From Methyloversatilis discipulorum (lineage in GTDB: Bacteria; Pseudomonadota; Gammaproteobacteria; Burkholderiales; Rhodocyclaceae): a DNA stretch of 64,000 nt. Position 1 is the stretch's first letter. Every line of letters begins with the position of its first letter. This document shows positions 30,797 through 40,485 of the stretch, piece after piece. The stretch covers positions 124,001 to 188,000 of the forward strand of contig NZ_AZUP01000001.1 of the NCBI RefSeq assembly GCF_000527135.1, in the 5' to 3' direction. The position numbers and the translations under genes were made by a program. Under the pieces are notes generated by a model. The model made no database searches. It was not told the origin of the DNA and saw only the letters and a program-made list of their open reading frames with translations.

Positions 30797-31800
30797 GCGA
30801 AGCGCTCACTGCCACGGCCGGCGAGCGCCTGCCGGACGACATCGTCGATGCGGCGATCGCCTGGTCGGTGCGGCTGGACTACAACGCCGCGACGCCTGCA
30901 GCGCAGCAGGCTTTCGCGCGCTGGCTCGACGCCGACCCGCGCCACGCACAGGCGTGGAGCAGGGTGGCGGCCTTGCGCAGCGACTTCTCCGGCCTGCCGG
31001 CACGGTTGGCGCAGGACGTGCTGCAGGCCGCCGAGGCCGGGCGCCGCGGGGCCGTTGCCGGCAGGCGACGTGCCTTGCGCGTGCTGTCGCTGTCCGGCGT
31101 GGCGCTGGCGAGCGGATGGGCGGTGCGCGAAACCACGCCCTGGCAGCGTCTGCTCGCCGACGCGAGCACGTCGGTGGGCGAACAGCGCACGCTGCGACTG
31201 GCCGATGGCAGCGTGGTGATGCTGAACACGGACAGCGCGATCAGCAGCGATTTCTCCGACCAGCGTCGCGTGCTGGCGCTGCACCGCGGCGAAATCATGA
31301 TCACCACCGGCGACGATGCCGGCGTCGCCGCCAAGCGCCCGTTCTGGGTCAGCACGCCCTTCGGCGCGCTGCGCGCGCTGGGTACCCGTTTCGTCGTGCG
31401 GCTGGAGCGCTCCGAGCTGCGGGTCAGCGTGCAGGAGGGCGCAGTCGAGGCGCATCCGGCCGACGGCGGCGCGACCGTCGTGATCCACAGCGGCGAGCGC
31501 AGCACGCTCGGCCCGGCCGGCATCTCGCCACCGGTCGTCGCGGATGCCGACGACGATGCGTGGACCGACGGCGTCATTGCCGGCCGCGACATGCGGCTGG
31601 CCGACCTGCTGGACGAACTGTCGCGCTATCGCAGCGGCCGCATCGTCTGCGATCCGCGGATCGCAGATTGGCGCGTGTCCGGCGTGTTCCACGTGCGCGA
31701 CACCGACCGCGCGCTGCGCTTCCTGATGCAGGTGCAGCCGGTGCACGTTCGCTACCGCACCCGCTACTGGGTCATCGTCGAACCCGATCAGGCGGGTTGA
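30793..31800 (+). CDS. FecR-type anti-sigma factor/signal transducer
   Basis: A 335-residue inner-membrane protein. The N-terminal cytoplasmic segment resembles DUF4880 (FARWLDADPRHAQAWSRVA), which binds the sigma factor; one hydrophobic helix near residues 95-115 follows; then the periplasmic FecR domain (EQRTLRLADGSVVMLNTDSA, WVSTPFGALRALGTRFVV). The C-terminus (DLLDELSRYRSGRIVCDPRI) would meet the receptor's signalling domain. GTG 30793 overlaps the sigma-factor stop, tying their synthesis together. Confidence 0.9.
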   Translation: MSEALTATAGERLPDDIVDAAIAWSVRLDYNAATPAAQQAFARWLDADPRHAQAWSRVAALRSDFSGLPARLAQDVLQAAEAGRRGAVAGRRRALRVLSLSGVALASGWAVRETTPWQRLLADASTSVGEQRTLRLADGSVVMLNTDSAISSDFSDQRRVLALHRGEIMITTGDDAGVAAKRPFWVSTPFGALRALGTRFVVRLERSELRVSVQEGAVEAHPADGGATVVIHSGERSTLGPAGISPPVVADADDDAWTDGVIAGRDMRLADLLDELSRYRSGRIVCDPRIADWRVSGVFHVRDTDRALRFLMQVQPVHVRYRTRYWVIVEPDQAG

Positions 31801-31812
31801 GCACGGCCGCGC

Positions 31813-31848
31813 AAAAAATTTTCCGGTGAAGTGAGGGGATCTGCCGTC
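31813..31848 (+). promoter_or_regulatory. Candidate ECF-type promoter before the TonB receptor gene
   Basis: AAAAAATTTT at 31813-31822 is an isolated A/T tract in GC-rich DNA, with CGTC at 31845-31848, the kind of -10 core many ECF factors use. Spacing is longer than typical, so this is only suggestive. Confidence 0.25.
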
Positions 31849-31915
31849 TGGTCCGGCCTCTGCAGTGAAGGCGCCCGTTTTGGCGCTGCTCTTCCAACCG
31901 GACCTGAACTCAGCC

Positions 31916-34390
31916 ATGAACACTCCTTTCTCCGTGCCGGCCTTGCCTGCGCGTCCGCTTCCGCCGCTGACGGCCCTTTCCGCCGCGCTGCGCATCGCCC
32001 TGCTGGGTCTGACCCTGACGACCGCCGCGCTGCCGCAGTTGGCGCAGGCACAGGCTGCCGCCGCGCCGGCGGTAGCCGGCGTGCTGCATTTCAGCCTGCC
32101 CGCCGGACCGCTCGCCACGGCGCTCGACCGCTATGCGCGCATCGCCGGCATCAATGTGTCCTACGAGGCGGCGCAGCTGGCCGGCGTGCGTTCGCGCGGG
32201 CTGGAGGGCGATTACACCGCTGACGCCGCGTTGCGGGCACTGCTCGCCGACACCGGCTTCGAAGCGGTCGCACGTGGCGAAGGCGGCTACACCGTGCGCC
32301 GGAGTGCCGCACCGCGTCCGTCGGCGAACGCCGAAGTGCCGGTGCTCGATGCCGTGCGGGTGCGCGCCGACGCCGAATCCCTCCACCCCTTGCCGCCGAT
32401 GCAGGCGGGCGGTCAGATGGCGCGCGGTGGCCGCCTGGGCATGCTGGGCAACGCCGACGTGATGGACGCGCCGTTCAGCGTCACCAGCTACAGCGCCGGC
32501 ATGATCGCGGACAGGCAGGCGCTCAGCGTGGCCGACGTCGTCGGCAACGACCCGTCGATCCGCATTTCCGGCCATCCGGGCGACATCCTCGACACCTTCT
32601 TCATCCGCGGTTTCCCGGTCGGCGACCAGAACGCGGGGGAAATCGCCTTCGACGGCGTCCATGGCGTGGCGCCGAACTACCGCGTGCTGGTCGACTACGC
32701 CGAGCGCGTCGAGGTGATCAAGGGGCCGACCGCGCTGCTCTACGGCATGTCGCCGGCCAGCAGCGTCGGCGGCACCATCAACATCGTGCCCAAACGCGCC
32801 GGCGCCGACGACCTCACGCGCTTCACCGCGAGCGCGTCGCCGAACGCGCAGTACGGTGGCCACCTCGACCTGAGCCGTCGCTTCGGTCCGGATCGTCGCC
32901 TCGGTCTGCGCTTCAACGGCAGCGTGCACGACGGCGACACCGGCATCGACAAGCAGTCGCGGGCGGCAACCGTCGGCGCGCTGGCGCTCGATTACAGCGG
33001 CGACAGACTGCGCGCCACGCTGGACATCGTCGATCAGCGGGAAGACATCGACGCGCCGTCGCGCCGCCCCTTCCTCGGCGCCGGCGTGGCGGTGCCGTCG
33101 GCGCCTGACGGGCGGCGCAACGTGTCGCAGCGCTGGGAACGTTTCGAAACCGAGGACCAGTCGGTGCTGGCGCGCGTCGAGTACGCGGCGAGCGAGCGGA
33201 TCACGCTGTTCGCCGGCGTCGGCGGCGGACGCACCCGGGTCGATCGCCTGTTCGGCAACCCGACCATACTGAATGCGGCCGGCGACACCAGCACGGTGCC
33301 GCAGCGCTTCCGCTTCGACGTCGATCGCCGCACGGCCGAGGCCGGGCTGCGCGCGCGCTTCGAAACCGGTCCGCTGCGTCACGTGGTGAGTGCGCAGGTC
33401 AGCACTTATCGTGATCGCCTCGGGCGCATTTCCGCCAACGGCACCGCGGTGCTGTCCAATCTGTACGCGCCCTTCGACAGCCCGGCGCAGGACGTGCAGC
33501 TGACCGGCGACGTGCCGCGCGTGTCCGACACCCAGCTGAGCGGCATCGCGCTGTCCGACACGCTGTCGATGTACGACGAGCGCCTGCAGCTCACGCTGGG
33601 CGTGCGCCGGCAGCGGGTGGAGACCGACAACTTCGACCCGCTGACCGGGGCGCTGACGACGGCCTACGACGAGGACGCGCTGACGCCGCTGGTCGGTATC
33701 GTCGTCAAGCCGTGGCAGGGCGTGGCGCTGTACGCCAACCACATCCAGGGCCTGAGCCGCGGCGACATCGCGCCGCCGTCGGCCAGCAACGCCGGCGAGG
33801 TGTTCGCACCGTACAAGGCGCGGCAGAACGAAGTGGGCGTGAAGGCCGAGATCGGCGGCGTAATCGCCACGCTGAGCGCCTTCCAGATCACCAAGCCGAG
33901 CGGCCAGCTGACCGGCACCGTGTTCGCGGTCGATGGCGAACAGCGCAACCGCGGCGTCGAACTGGCGCTGTCCGGCGAAGCCGCACCCGGCCTGCGTCTG
34001 CTTGGCGGCGTGACGCTGCTCGACGCCGACCTGACGCAGACCAATTCGGCCGCCACGCTGGGCCGGACCGCAGTCGGCGTGCCGTCCTTGATGGCCAATA
34101 TCGGCGCCGAGTGGGACGTCGCCTTCCTGCCCGGTGTCACGCTGACCGGCAACGTGGCGCACACCGGCAGCCAGTACGTCGACCGCGCCAACACGCTGCG
34201 CGTGCCGGACTGGACCACGGTCGACCTCGGCGCGCGCTACCGCACGACGGTCGCCGGCCGCGCCACCGTGTTCCGCGCCCAGCTGCGCAATGCCTTCGAT
34301 CGCAACTACTGGGCCGGCGTGTCGCAGTACGGCAGTCTGGTGCAGGGTGCGCCGCGCACGCTGCTGCTGTCGGCCACCGTCGATTTCTGA
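31916..34390 (+). CDS. TonB-dependent siderophore receptor with N-terminal signalling domain
   Basis: An 824-residue outer-membrane receptor. A signal peptide of about 45 residues is followed by an STN signalling domain (FSLPAGPLATALDRYARIAG through GGYTVRR), a possible TonB box near VLDAVRVRA, a plug domain (FFIRGFPVG, EVIKGPTALLYGMSPASSVG) and a beta-barrel ending in ATVDF with the terminal Phe expected of outer-membrane proteins. The STN domain and the upstream FecI/FecR pair indicate surface signalling: ligand binding induces its own uptake. The siderophore is unknown. Confidence 0.93.
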   Translation: MNTPFSVPALPARPLPPLTALSAALRIALLGLTLTTAALPQLAQAQAAAAPAVAGVLHFSLPAGPLATALDRYARIAGINVSYEAAQLAGVRSRGLEGDYTADAALRALLADTGFEAVARGEGGYTVRRSAAPRPSANAEVPVLDAVRVRADAESLHPLPPMQAGGQMARGGRLGMLGNADVMDAPFSVTSYSAGMIADRQALSVADVVGNDPSIRISGHPGDILDTFFIRGFPVGDQNAGEIAFDGVHGVAPNYRVLVDYAERVEVIKGPTALLYGMSPASSVGGTINIVPKRAGADDLTRFTASASPNAQYGGHLDLSRRFGPDRRLGLRFNGSVHDGDTGIDKQSRAATVGALALDYSGDRLRATLDIVDQREDIDAPSRRPFLGAGVAVPSAPDGRRNVSQRWERFETEDQSVLARVEYAASERITLFAGVGGGRTRVDRLFGNPTILNAAGDTSTVPQRFRFDVDRRTAEAGLRARFETGPLRHVVSAQVSTYRDRLGRISANGTAVLSNLYAPFDSPAQDVQLTGDVPRVSDTQLSGIALSDTLSMYDERLQLTLGVRRQRVETDNFDPLTGALTTAYDEDALTPLVGIVVKPWQGVALYANHIQGLSRGDIAPPSASNAGEVFAPYKARQNEVGVKAEIGGVIATLSAFQITKPSGQLTGTVFAVDGEQRNRGVELALSGEAAPGLRLLGGVTLLDADLTQTNSAATLGRTAVGVPSLMANIGAEWDVAFLPGVTLTGNVAHTGSQYVDRANTLRVPDWTTVDLGARYRTTVAGRATVFRAQLRNAFDRNYWAGVSQYGSLVQGAPRTLLLSATVDF

Positions 34391-34406
34391 GCGCGGGGTG
34401 AACACG

Positions 34407-35138
34407 ATGAACGCATTCCGCATCACGGCCGCGCTGCTTCTGGTGGCCATGACAACGCCTAGCTGGGCGCACGGCATCTGGTTCGCCCAGCGCGCCGGGC
34501 GGCTGGCGCTGGTCTACGGCGAGGGCGCCGAGGACGTCGAGGTGTTCAGCCGCCGTGACCGCATCACGGCGCTGCAGGCCTTCGATGCGGCCGGTCGTCC
34601 GGTGGCGGTGCGTACAGTGCCGGTCGAACCCATGCTGTTCGTCAGTGCCGACGCCGCGGCCACCGTGCTGGCGGCGACGATGGACAACGGCCACTGGTCG
34701 CGCCTGCCCTCCGGCAAGTGGACGGCCGGCACGAAGGAAACGGTGCCCGGCGCAACCGTCACCGGCCGCTACCTGAAGTACGGCACCCACCTGCTGTCGG
34801 CGCCGGCCGGTGAAATGCAGCCGGTGGCCGGCATGGCCTTCCAGATCGTGCCGGTCGGCAAGCGCTTTCCGCAACGCCGCGGCGATGTGCTGACGGTACG
34901 CGTGCTGTACGAGGGACGGCCGCTGCCCGGCGTCGAGGTGTGGCCGGATCTGGTCAATGACCCGGACGGCGCATCGGTGCGGACCGGTGCCGACGGCCTG
35001 GCGACCGTCACCGTGCGCAACCAGGGACTCAACGTGATCCGCGCCGAATACCTTGCACGCGGCGATGCCGACGGCAAGGTGGATCAGGTCGAGCACTTCG
35101 CCACCCTCAGTTTCGCACTGAAGCCGCCCGCCGACTGA
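34407..35138 (+). CDS. DUF4198 domain-containing exported protein
   Basis: A 243-residue protein with a signal peptide ending TPSWA-HG. The mature N-terminal AHGIWFAQR and late segment EGRPLPGVEVWPDLVNDPDG, a carboxypeptidase-regulatory-like beta fold, fit DUF4198, a family often placed beside TonB receptors and cobalt or nickel importers. It starts 16 bases after the receptor stop, so it likely helps the same substrate cross the periplasm. The exposed N-terminal His could bind metal, but that is inference. Confidence 0.85.
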   Translation: MNAFRITAALLLVAMTTPSWAHGIWFAQRAGRLALVYGEGAEDVEVFSRRDRITALQAFDAAGRPVAVRTVPVEPMLFVSADAAATVLAATMDNGHWSRLPSGKWTAGTKETVPGATVTGRYLKYGTHLLSAPAGEMQPVAGMAFQIVPVGKRFPQRRGDVLTVRVLYEGRPLPGVEVWPDLVNDPDGASVRTGADGLATVTVRNQGLNVIRAEYLARGDADGKVDQVEHFATLSFALKPPAD

Positions 35139-35155
35139 GCGCCCGGCTGCTTTCG

Positions 35156-35189
35156 GTCTGCCGGCGGAGGGTCGCTAATGCCGGCAGAC
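35156..35189. repeat. Perfect 10-bp inverted repeat after the DUF4198 gene
   Basis: GTCTGCCGGC (35156-35165) and GCCGGCAGAC (35180-35189) are exact reverse complements with a 14-base loop. The following TGTAAAAATTC is AT-rich but has no T-run; it may end the receptor operon weakly. Confidence 0.5.
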
Positions 35190-35260
35190 TGTAAAAATTC
35201 AAGCTTTTCCGGTCTGTTTGCGCGCGAGGATATTGTCGGCCGCACCCAACCGGTGCAGTC

Positions 35261-35286
35261 TCCGCTTGTTACAAAGCGTAAGCGGA
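35261..35286. promoter_or_regulatory. Inverted repeat just upstream of the HD-GYP gene
   Basis: TCCGCTT (35261-35267) and AAGCGGA (35280-35286) are exact inverted repeats, ending 10 bases before the proposed TTG start. This could be an operator or a leader hairpin covering the ribosome site. Confidence 0.35.
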
Positions 35287-35296
35287 TATCACTACC

Positions 35297-36403
35297 TTGC
35301 ACCGAAGACTGGACCCAGCAAGCACGACGATCCTGATCGTCGACGACATGTCGGAAAATCTTGAGGTGCTCGACGGCCTGCTGCGAACCGCCGGCTATCG
35401 CGTCAAGGCGGCGAAGAACGGCGTCGCCGCGCTGCGGCTGGCAAGTGATCGCGATGCGCCCTCGCTCATCCTGCTCGATGTGATGATGCCGGGCATTGAC
35501 GGCTACACGGTTCTCGAACGTCTGCAGAACGATCCCGCGACCTGCGACATTCCGGTCATCTTCGTCACGGCGCTGACCGAAGCCGGCGACGAGGAAGCCG
35601 GGCTGGCCATGGGGGCGGCCGATTACATCTCGAAGCCGATCAAGCCGGCCGTACTGCTGGCGCGCGTGCGCACCCACCTGCAGGCCAAGCTTGCGCGCGA
35701 CCTGATGCGCGACCACAACGCCTGTCTGGAGGCCGAAGTCAGCCGGCGCATGGAAGAGAACGAGCAGATCCAGGCGGTGAGCATCCGGGCGCTGGCCAAT
35801 CTGGCCGAAACGCGCGACCACGAGACCGGACGCCATATCCGCCGCACCCAGGCCTATGTGCGCGTGCTGGCCGAGGCGCTGGCCGACGACCCGCGCTTCG
35901 CGCCGGTGCTGACCCCGGCCTGGATCGACCTGCTCACCCGTTCGGCGCCGCTGCACGACATCGGCAAGGTCGGCATTCCGGACCACATCCTGCACAAGCG
36001 CGGCAAGCTCGACGCCGACGAGTGGGCGGTGATGAAGACCCACGCCGAAATGGGCGCGCGCGCCATTGAGTTTGCCGAGCGCGACGAGGTGAAACCGGCC
36101 GCCTTCCTCGCACTGGCGCGCGACATCGCGCACTGGCATCACGAACACTGGGACGGCAGCGGCTACCCGGACGGGCTGGCCGGCGAGGCGATCCCGCTGG
36201 CGGCGCGGCTGATGACGGTGGCCGACGTGTTCGATGCGATGATGTCGCGCCGCGTGTACAAGTCGCCGTTCCCGGCTGACGAGGTGCGCGCCCACATCGT
36301 TGAGCGGCGCGGTACGCATTTCGATCCGGACGTCGTCGACGTGTTCATCGAGCGTTATTCCGATTTCATCGACATCGCGAGGCGCCATGCCGACCCGACC
36401 TGA
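35297..36403 (+). CDS. Response regulator with HD-GYP cyclic-di-GMP phosphodiesterase domain
   Basis: A 368-residue protein of RpfG type. The N-terminal receiver ([17 protein letters not shown]; phospho-acceptor Asp in [14 protein letters not shown]; Lys in YISKPIKPA) is joined by a short coiled coil to an HD-GYP domain with the metal-binding [10 protein letters not shown] and the signature [17 protein letters not shown]. All catalytic motifs are present, so cyclic-di-GMP hydrolysis is expected. The start is uncertain; TTG 35297 is the best in-frame option because the receiver would lose its first strand at later codons. It overlaps the following kinase by 17 bases. Confidence 0.9.
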   Translation: MHRRLDPASTTILIVDDMSENLEVLDGLLRTAGYRVKAAKNGVAALRLASDRDAPSLILLDVMMPGIDGYTVLERLQNDPATCDIPVIFVTALTEAGDEEAGLAMGAADYISKPIKPAVLLARVRTHLQAKLARDLMRDHNACLEAEVSRRMEENEQIQAVSIRALANLAETRDHETGRHIRRTQAYVRVLAEALADDPRFAPVLTPAWIDLLTRSAPLHDIGKVGIPDHILHKRGKLDADEWAVMKTHAEMGARAIEFAERDEVKPAAFLALARDIAHWHHEHWDGSGYPDGLAGEAIPLAARLMTVADVFDAMMSRRVYKSPFPADEVRAHIVERRGTHFDPDVVDVFIERYSDFIDIARRHADPT

Positions 36404-39263
36404 GTCGTCCCCCGGATCGCCATCGGCACAGGCACGCAGCGACGCGATCTGGGGCATGCGGATGACGGTGCTCGCCTACACCGGCATCGCCTCGCTGTGG
36501 ATACTGCTGTCCGATGAACTGCTGCTCGCGCTGACTGACGATCCGAAGCGCTTTGCGCTAGCCAGCACCTTCAAGGGCTGGGCCTTCGTTGCCGTCACCG
36601 CCTGTGCGCTCTATCTGCTGCTGCGCCGCCTGACCGGCCGCGCCCTCGACGCGCTTGAGCGCGAGAACGTGTCGCTGACGGCTCGCGCGCGCGCCGAATC
36701 GCTGCTCGACGCCATCATCCGCAGCGCCTCCGATCCGGTGTTCGCCAAGGACAGCGAAGGGCGCTATCTGGTCAGCAATCCGGAAGTCGTACGCCTGCTC
36801 GGCATTCCGGAGCAGGCCATGCTCGGCCGCACCGACGCCGAACTGCTGGCGCCGGAGGTGGCCCGCCGGGTGATGGACAACGACCGCATCGTCATGGCCG
36901 GCGGTCAGGTCGTGCGCTTCGAGGAGCATCTGCCGACGGCGGACGGCGAGCGCATCTTCCTCAGCACCAAGGGCCCGCTGCGCGATGCCGGCGGGCACGT
37001 GATCGGCCTCTACGGGGTGGCGCGCGACATCACCGAACGGCTCAACGCCGAGCGTGCGCTGCGCGACAGCGAAGAGCGCTTCCGCACCCTTTTCGAGCAT
37101 TTCCCGGTGGCCTATCAGTCGCTCGACGCGCAGGGCCGTTTCATCCACGTCAATCCCATGCTGTGTGCGCTGCTCGGCTATCGCGAGGGCGAACTGCTGG
37201 GGCGCGCCTTCGGCGATCTCTGGATGCCGGCCGAGCGTGCGGATTTCGCGGCCACCTTCGAGCGTTTCAAGCGCGACGAGCGCATCCAGACCGAACTGCG
37301 CCTGCAGCATCGCGACGGCCACGCGGTCGTCGTCTGGCTGGTCGGGCGCGTGCAACTCGATGCACGGGGCTACTTCGAGCGCACGCACTGCGTGCTTGCC
37401 GACCTGAGCGAGCGGGTGGCGGCCGTACAGGCGCAGGAAGAGCGCGAGACGCTGCTGCGCCAGATCGGCGAACTGGCACACATCGGCGCCTGGGCGGTCG
37501 ATCTCGAAAGCGGCCGCCTGAGCGCCACCGACGAGGTGGCACGCATCCACGAGGCCGATCCGGCGTCGGTCGATACGCTGGCCAGCGCGCTGCAGTTTTT
37601 CCGCGAGCAGGACCGGCTGCGTATCGAGGCGGTCATCGACGGCGCGGTCGAGCGGGGCGAACCGTGGGATATCGAAGCGCAGATACACACCCGGGCCGGG
37701 CGCCAGAAATGGGTGCGCGTACTCGGCACGCCGGTGACCGAGAACGGCCGCGTGGTGCGGCTGCGCGGCACGGTACAGGACATCACCGAACGCCGGCGGA
37801 TGGAACTCGAACTGAGCCGCCACCGCACCCATCTTGAGGAACAGGTGCAGTTGCGCACCGCCGAACTGGCGGTCGCGAAGGAGGCGGCCGAGGCGGCGAA
37901 CCGCTCGAAGAGCCAGTTTCTTGCCAACATGAGCCATGAGATGCGTACGCCGATGAATGCCATCATCGGACTGACGCATCTGCTGTGGAAATCGCCGCTC
38001 GATGCGACGCAGCGCGAGCATGCGGAGAAGATCGGTGCGGCAGCCAGCCATCTGCGTCACATCATCGACGACGTGCTCGACCTGTCGCGCGTCGAGGCCG
38101 AAAAGCTGGTGCTCGAATCGGCCGCCTTCCGCCTCGATGCGCTGCTCGAACAGGTGCGCTCGATGATGATGGAGCGCGCAGACGAACGCGGCCTGGCGTT
38201 GCGCGTGCAGACCGACGCTGCGGTGCCGGCGACGCTGCGCGGCGACGCCACCCGGCTGCGCCAGGCGCTGCTCAACTACCTCAGCAATGCGGTCAAGTTC
38301 ACTGAACAGGGCAGCGTCACGCTGAGTGTCGCCGTGGTCGAGCGGGGCGACGACAGCGTACTGCTGCGCTTCGAAGTGAGCGATACCGGCATCGGCATCG
38401 CGGCGGGCGATCTCGCCCGTCTTTTCAGTGCCTTCGAACAGGCCGATGCATCGACCACGCGCAAGTACGGCGGCAGCGGACTGGGGTTGTCGATCACGCG
38501 TCGGCTGGCGCGGCTGATGGGCGGCGATGCCGGCGCCAGCAGCGAGTCGGGGCGCGGCAGCCGTTTCTGGTTCACCGCCCGCCTCGGCGTGGTGGCCGAC
38601 ATGGCCGACCCGGTGGCGCCGTTCGTGGTCGACGCGCGGGCGCGCCTGGAGCGGGATTTCGGCCGCAAGCGCATCCTGCTGGTCGAAGACCACGACATCA
38701 ATCGCGAGGTGTTGCTGGCGCTGCTGCGAGATGCCGGCCTGCAGGCAGACGTTGCCGCCGACGGTGTCGAGGCGCTGGAGCGCGCGGCCGGCGAGCGCTA
38801 CGACCTGGTGCTGATGGACCTGCAGATGCCACGCCTGAACGGCATCGACGCCACGCGCCGGCTGCGTGATCTGCCTGGCTGGGAGAAGGTGCCGGTCGTC
38901 GCGGTCACCGCCAACGCCTTTGCCGACGACCGCGCCGCCTGTGCCGCCGCGGGGCTGGACGACTTCATCGCCAAGCCGGTCGAGCCGGAGGCCTTCTACA
39001 CGCTGCTGCTGCGCTGGCTCGGTGCCGGCGACGCGGCGGCGGCACCGGAGCCGCAACCCTGCGCCGGCGAGGCCAGGGCATTGGTCGATCGCCTGTTGCC
39101 GCTGCTGGAAGCCGGCGACACCCGTGCCGGCGCACTGGCGCGCGAGTCGGCGGCCATCCTGCAGGGGCTGGGGCCCGATGGCGTGAACCTGCTGCGCTGC
39201 ATTGCCGCCTTCGACTACGATGCCGCCGTGGCTGCGGCGCGTGCATTGCTGGCGGCGACCTGA
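36387..39263 (+). CDS. Hybrid sensor histidine kinase with multiple PAS domains and receiver
   Basis: A 958-residue inner-membrane kinase. Two hydrophobic helices (about residues 24-46 and 62-80) leave almost no periplasmic domain. Three PAS regions follow (about 100-470), then HisKA with the phosphorylated His near 515 in [11 protein letters not shown], an ATPase domain ([25 protein letters not shown]) and a receiver (about 760-875, Asp in VLMDLQMP). The last 70 residues look like a shortened phosphotransfer domain without an obvious His. ATG 36387 lies inside the HD-GYP gene, so the pair is probably one operon and the kinase its likely phosphodonor. Confidence 0.88.
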   Translation: MPTRPESSPGSPSAQARSDAIWGMRMTVLAYTGIASLWILLSDELLLALTDDPKRFALASTFKGWAFVAVTACALYLLLRRLTGRALDALERENVSLTARARAESLLDAIIRSASDPVFAKDSEGRYLVSNPEVVRLLGIPEQAMLGRTDAELLAPEVARRVMDNDRIVMAGGQVVRFEEHLPTADGERIFLSTKGPLRDAGGHVIGLYGVARDITERLNAERALRDSEERFRTLFEHFPVAYQSLDAQGRFIHVNPMLCALLGYREGELLGRAFGDLWMPAERADFAATFERFKRDERIQTELRLQHRDGHAVVVWLVGRVQLDARGYFERTHCVLADLSERVAAVQAQEERETLLRQIGELAHIGAWAVDLESGRLSATDEVARIHEADPASVDTLASALQFFREQDRLRIEAVIDGAVERGEPWDIEAQIHTRAGRQKWVRVLGTPVTENGRVVRLRGTVQDITERRRMELELSRHRTHLEEQVQLRTAELAVAKEAAEAANRSKSQFLANMSHEMRTPMNAIIGLTHLLWKSPLDATQREHAEKIGAAASHLRHIIDDVLDLSRVEAEKLVLESAAFRLDALLEQVRSMMMERADERGLALRVQTDAAVPATLRGDATRLRQALLNYLSNAVKFTEQGSVTLSVAVVERGDDSVLLRFEVSDTGIGIAAGDLARLFSAFEQADASTTRKYGGSGLGLSITRRLARLMGGDAGASSESGRGSRFWFTARLGVVADMADPVAPFVVDARARLERDFGRKRILLVEDHDINREVLLALLRDAGLQADVAADGVEALERAAGERYDLVLMDLQMPRLNGIDATRRLRDLPGWEKVPVVAVTANAFADDRAACAAAGLDDFIAKPVEPEAFYTLLLRWLGAGDAAAAPEPQPCAGEARALVDRLLPLLEAGDTRAGALARESAAILQGLGPDGVNLLRCIAAFDYDAAVAAARALLAAT

Positions 39264-39471
39264 CGCCCGACCGTCCGCACTAAAGATTGATCTGGGGCAG
39301 CCGTTGCACCCTGCACGTCATGGTAGGGTCTGTTGACCGTCGATTCGTGCGTCCGGAAGCGGGCGCGTGCTTGCGCCGTGAGGGCGCGACGAGCGCGCAG
39401 AATTGCGGACACGCGAGCGAAGCCACCCTGCCGAGTTGCCGCCAACATTCCTGCCGCCCGGAACCTGCTGC
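39264..39471. other. 208-base spacer before the binding-protein/kinase operon
   Basis: No gene, repeat or convincing promoter is visible. TTGAT and TTGCAC motifs occur near 39288-39305 without well-spaced -10 partners. The downstream frame is open to 39403, but its N-terminus would not be a signal peptide, so I treat this as non-coding. Confidence 0.4.
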
Positions 39472-40485
39472 ATGACAGAACAACCGATTGCGGGCCGTCT
39501 GCCCGGCCGTGTCGTGACCGCCCTGCGCGCGCTCGTCGCCGGCGTGGCGCTGACGCTGCTGGCCAGCTGTGGCGAGGCGCCGCAGCTGCCGCTGCGCGTC
39601 GGTCTCAATCCCTGGGTGGGCTACGATCCGCTGGTTCTGGCGCGCGAGCGCGCCATGTTCAGTCCGACCGATCTTCGCGTGATCGAGCTTGAAACGAGCA
39701 GCGAAAGCGCGCGCCAGTTGCGCAACGGCCTGATCGAGGCAGCCGCGCTGACGCTGCCCGAGGCGGTCGAACTGGCGGCGGCGGGTATCGACGTGCGGGT
39801 GGTGGCGGTACTCAGCGTGTCCAGAGGCGCCGACGCGGTGCTTGCGCGCCCTGCCATCGTTTCGGCCGACCAGCTCAGAGGCGGCCGCATCGGTCTCGAA
39901 GACACCGCACTCGCGTCCATCATGCTGCAGCGCCTGCTCGAGACCGGCGGATTGCGGCGCGACGAGGTCACTCTGGTCATGCTGCCGGTGATCGAGCACG
40001 AATCGGCGCTGAAGGCGGGGCGCGTCGATGCGGTGATCACCTTCGAACCGGTCATTTCCCGACTGTCGTCGGCCGGCTTCGTCGTCGTGCTCGACAGCGC
40101 CAACATGGCAGGCGAGGTCGTCGATGTACTGGTGGTGCGCGCCGACGCGCTACGCGCGCGACCACACCAGGTGCAGGTGCTGCTCGGTGCGTTCGAAGCC
40201 GGGCGGCGCGAAATGCTGGCGCGTCCGGCCGAGGCGGCTCACTCGCTTGCGGCCGGCGCCGACCTCAGCGTCGATGAGTACGCGCTGGCCCTGTCCCGCC
40301 TGGACATATACAGCGACGCGCAGAGCCAGGCACTGCTCGCCGCACCGACCGATTCGCCGGCGCTGGGTCTGGCGCGGCTGTCGAGCGACCTCAAGGCCAG
40401 CGGCCGCATGATGGCCGACCCCGACTGGTCGCGCCTGTTCGTGCCCGGCTTGGTACCGGCCCGTGACGGGAAGGGCGCGCAATGA
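39472..40485 (+). CDS. Periplasmic-binding-protein-like lipoprotein (NMT1/SsuA type)
   Basis: A 337-residue lipoprotein: a hydrophobic N-terminal helix ends in the lipobox LLASC, then the mature protein begins GEAPQLPLRVGLNPWVGYDP, the usual opening of NMT1/nitrate/taurine-type solute-binding proteins. Two-lobe binding-protein features follow (LRGGRIGLEDTALASIMLQR, GRVDAVITFEPVISRL). No permease or ATPase gene is near; instead the stop overlaps the start of a sensor kinase (ATGA). Its role is therefore probably to capture a ligand for sensing rather than for import. Ligand unknown. ATG 39472 is chosen because it places the signal helix correctly. Confidence 0.82.
   Translation: MTEQPIAGRLPGRVVTALRALVAGVALTLLASCGEAPQLPLRVGLNPWVGYDPLVLARERAMFSPTDLRVIELETSSESARQLRNGLIEAAALTLPEAVELAAAGIDVRVVAVLSVSRGADAVLARPAIVSADQLRGGRIGLEDTALASIMLQRLLETGGLRRDEVTLVMLPVIEHESALKAGRVDAVITFEPVISRLSSAGFVVVLDSANMAGEVVDVLVVRADALRARPHQVQVLLGAFEAGRREMLARPAEAAHSLAAGADLSVDEYALALSRLDIYSDAQSQALLAAPTDSPALGLARLSSDLKASGRMMADPDWSRLFVPGLVPARDGKGAQ

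Noticed and set aside
39403..39471. Upstream extension of the binding lipoprotein
   Set aside because: Using it would put 23 polar residues before the signal helix and spoil the lipoprotein signal.
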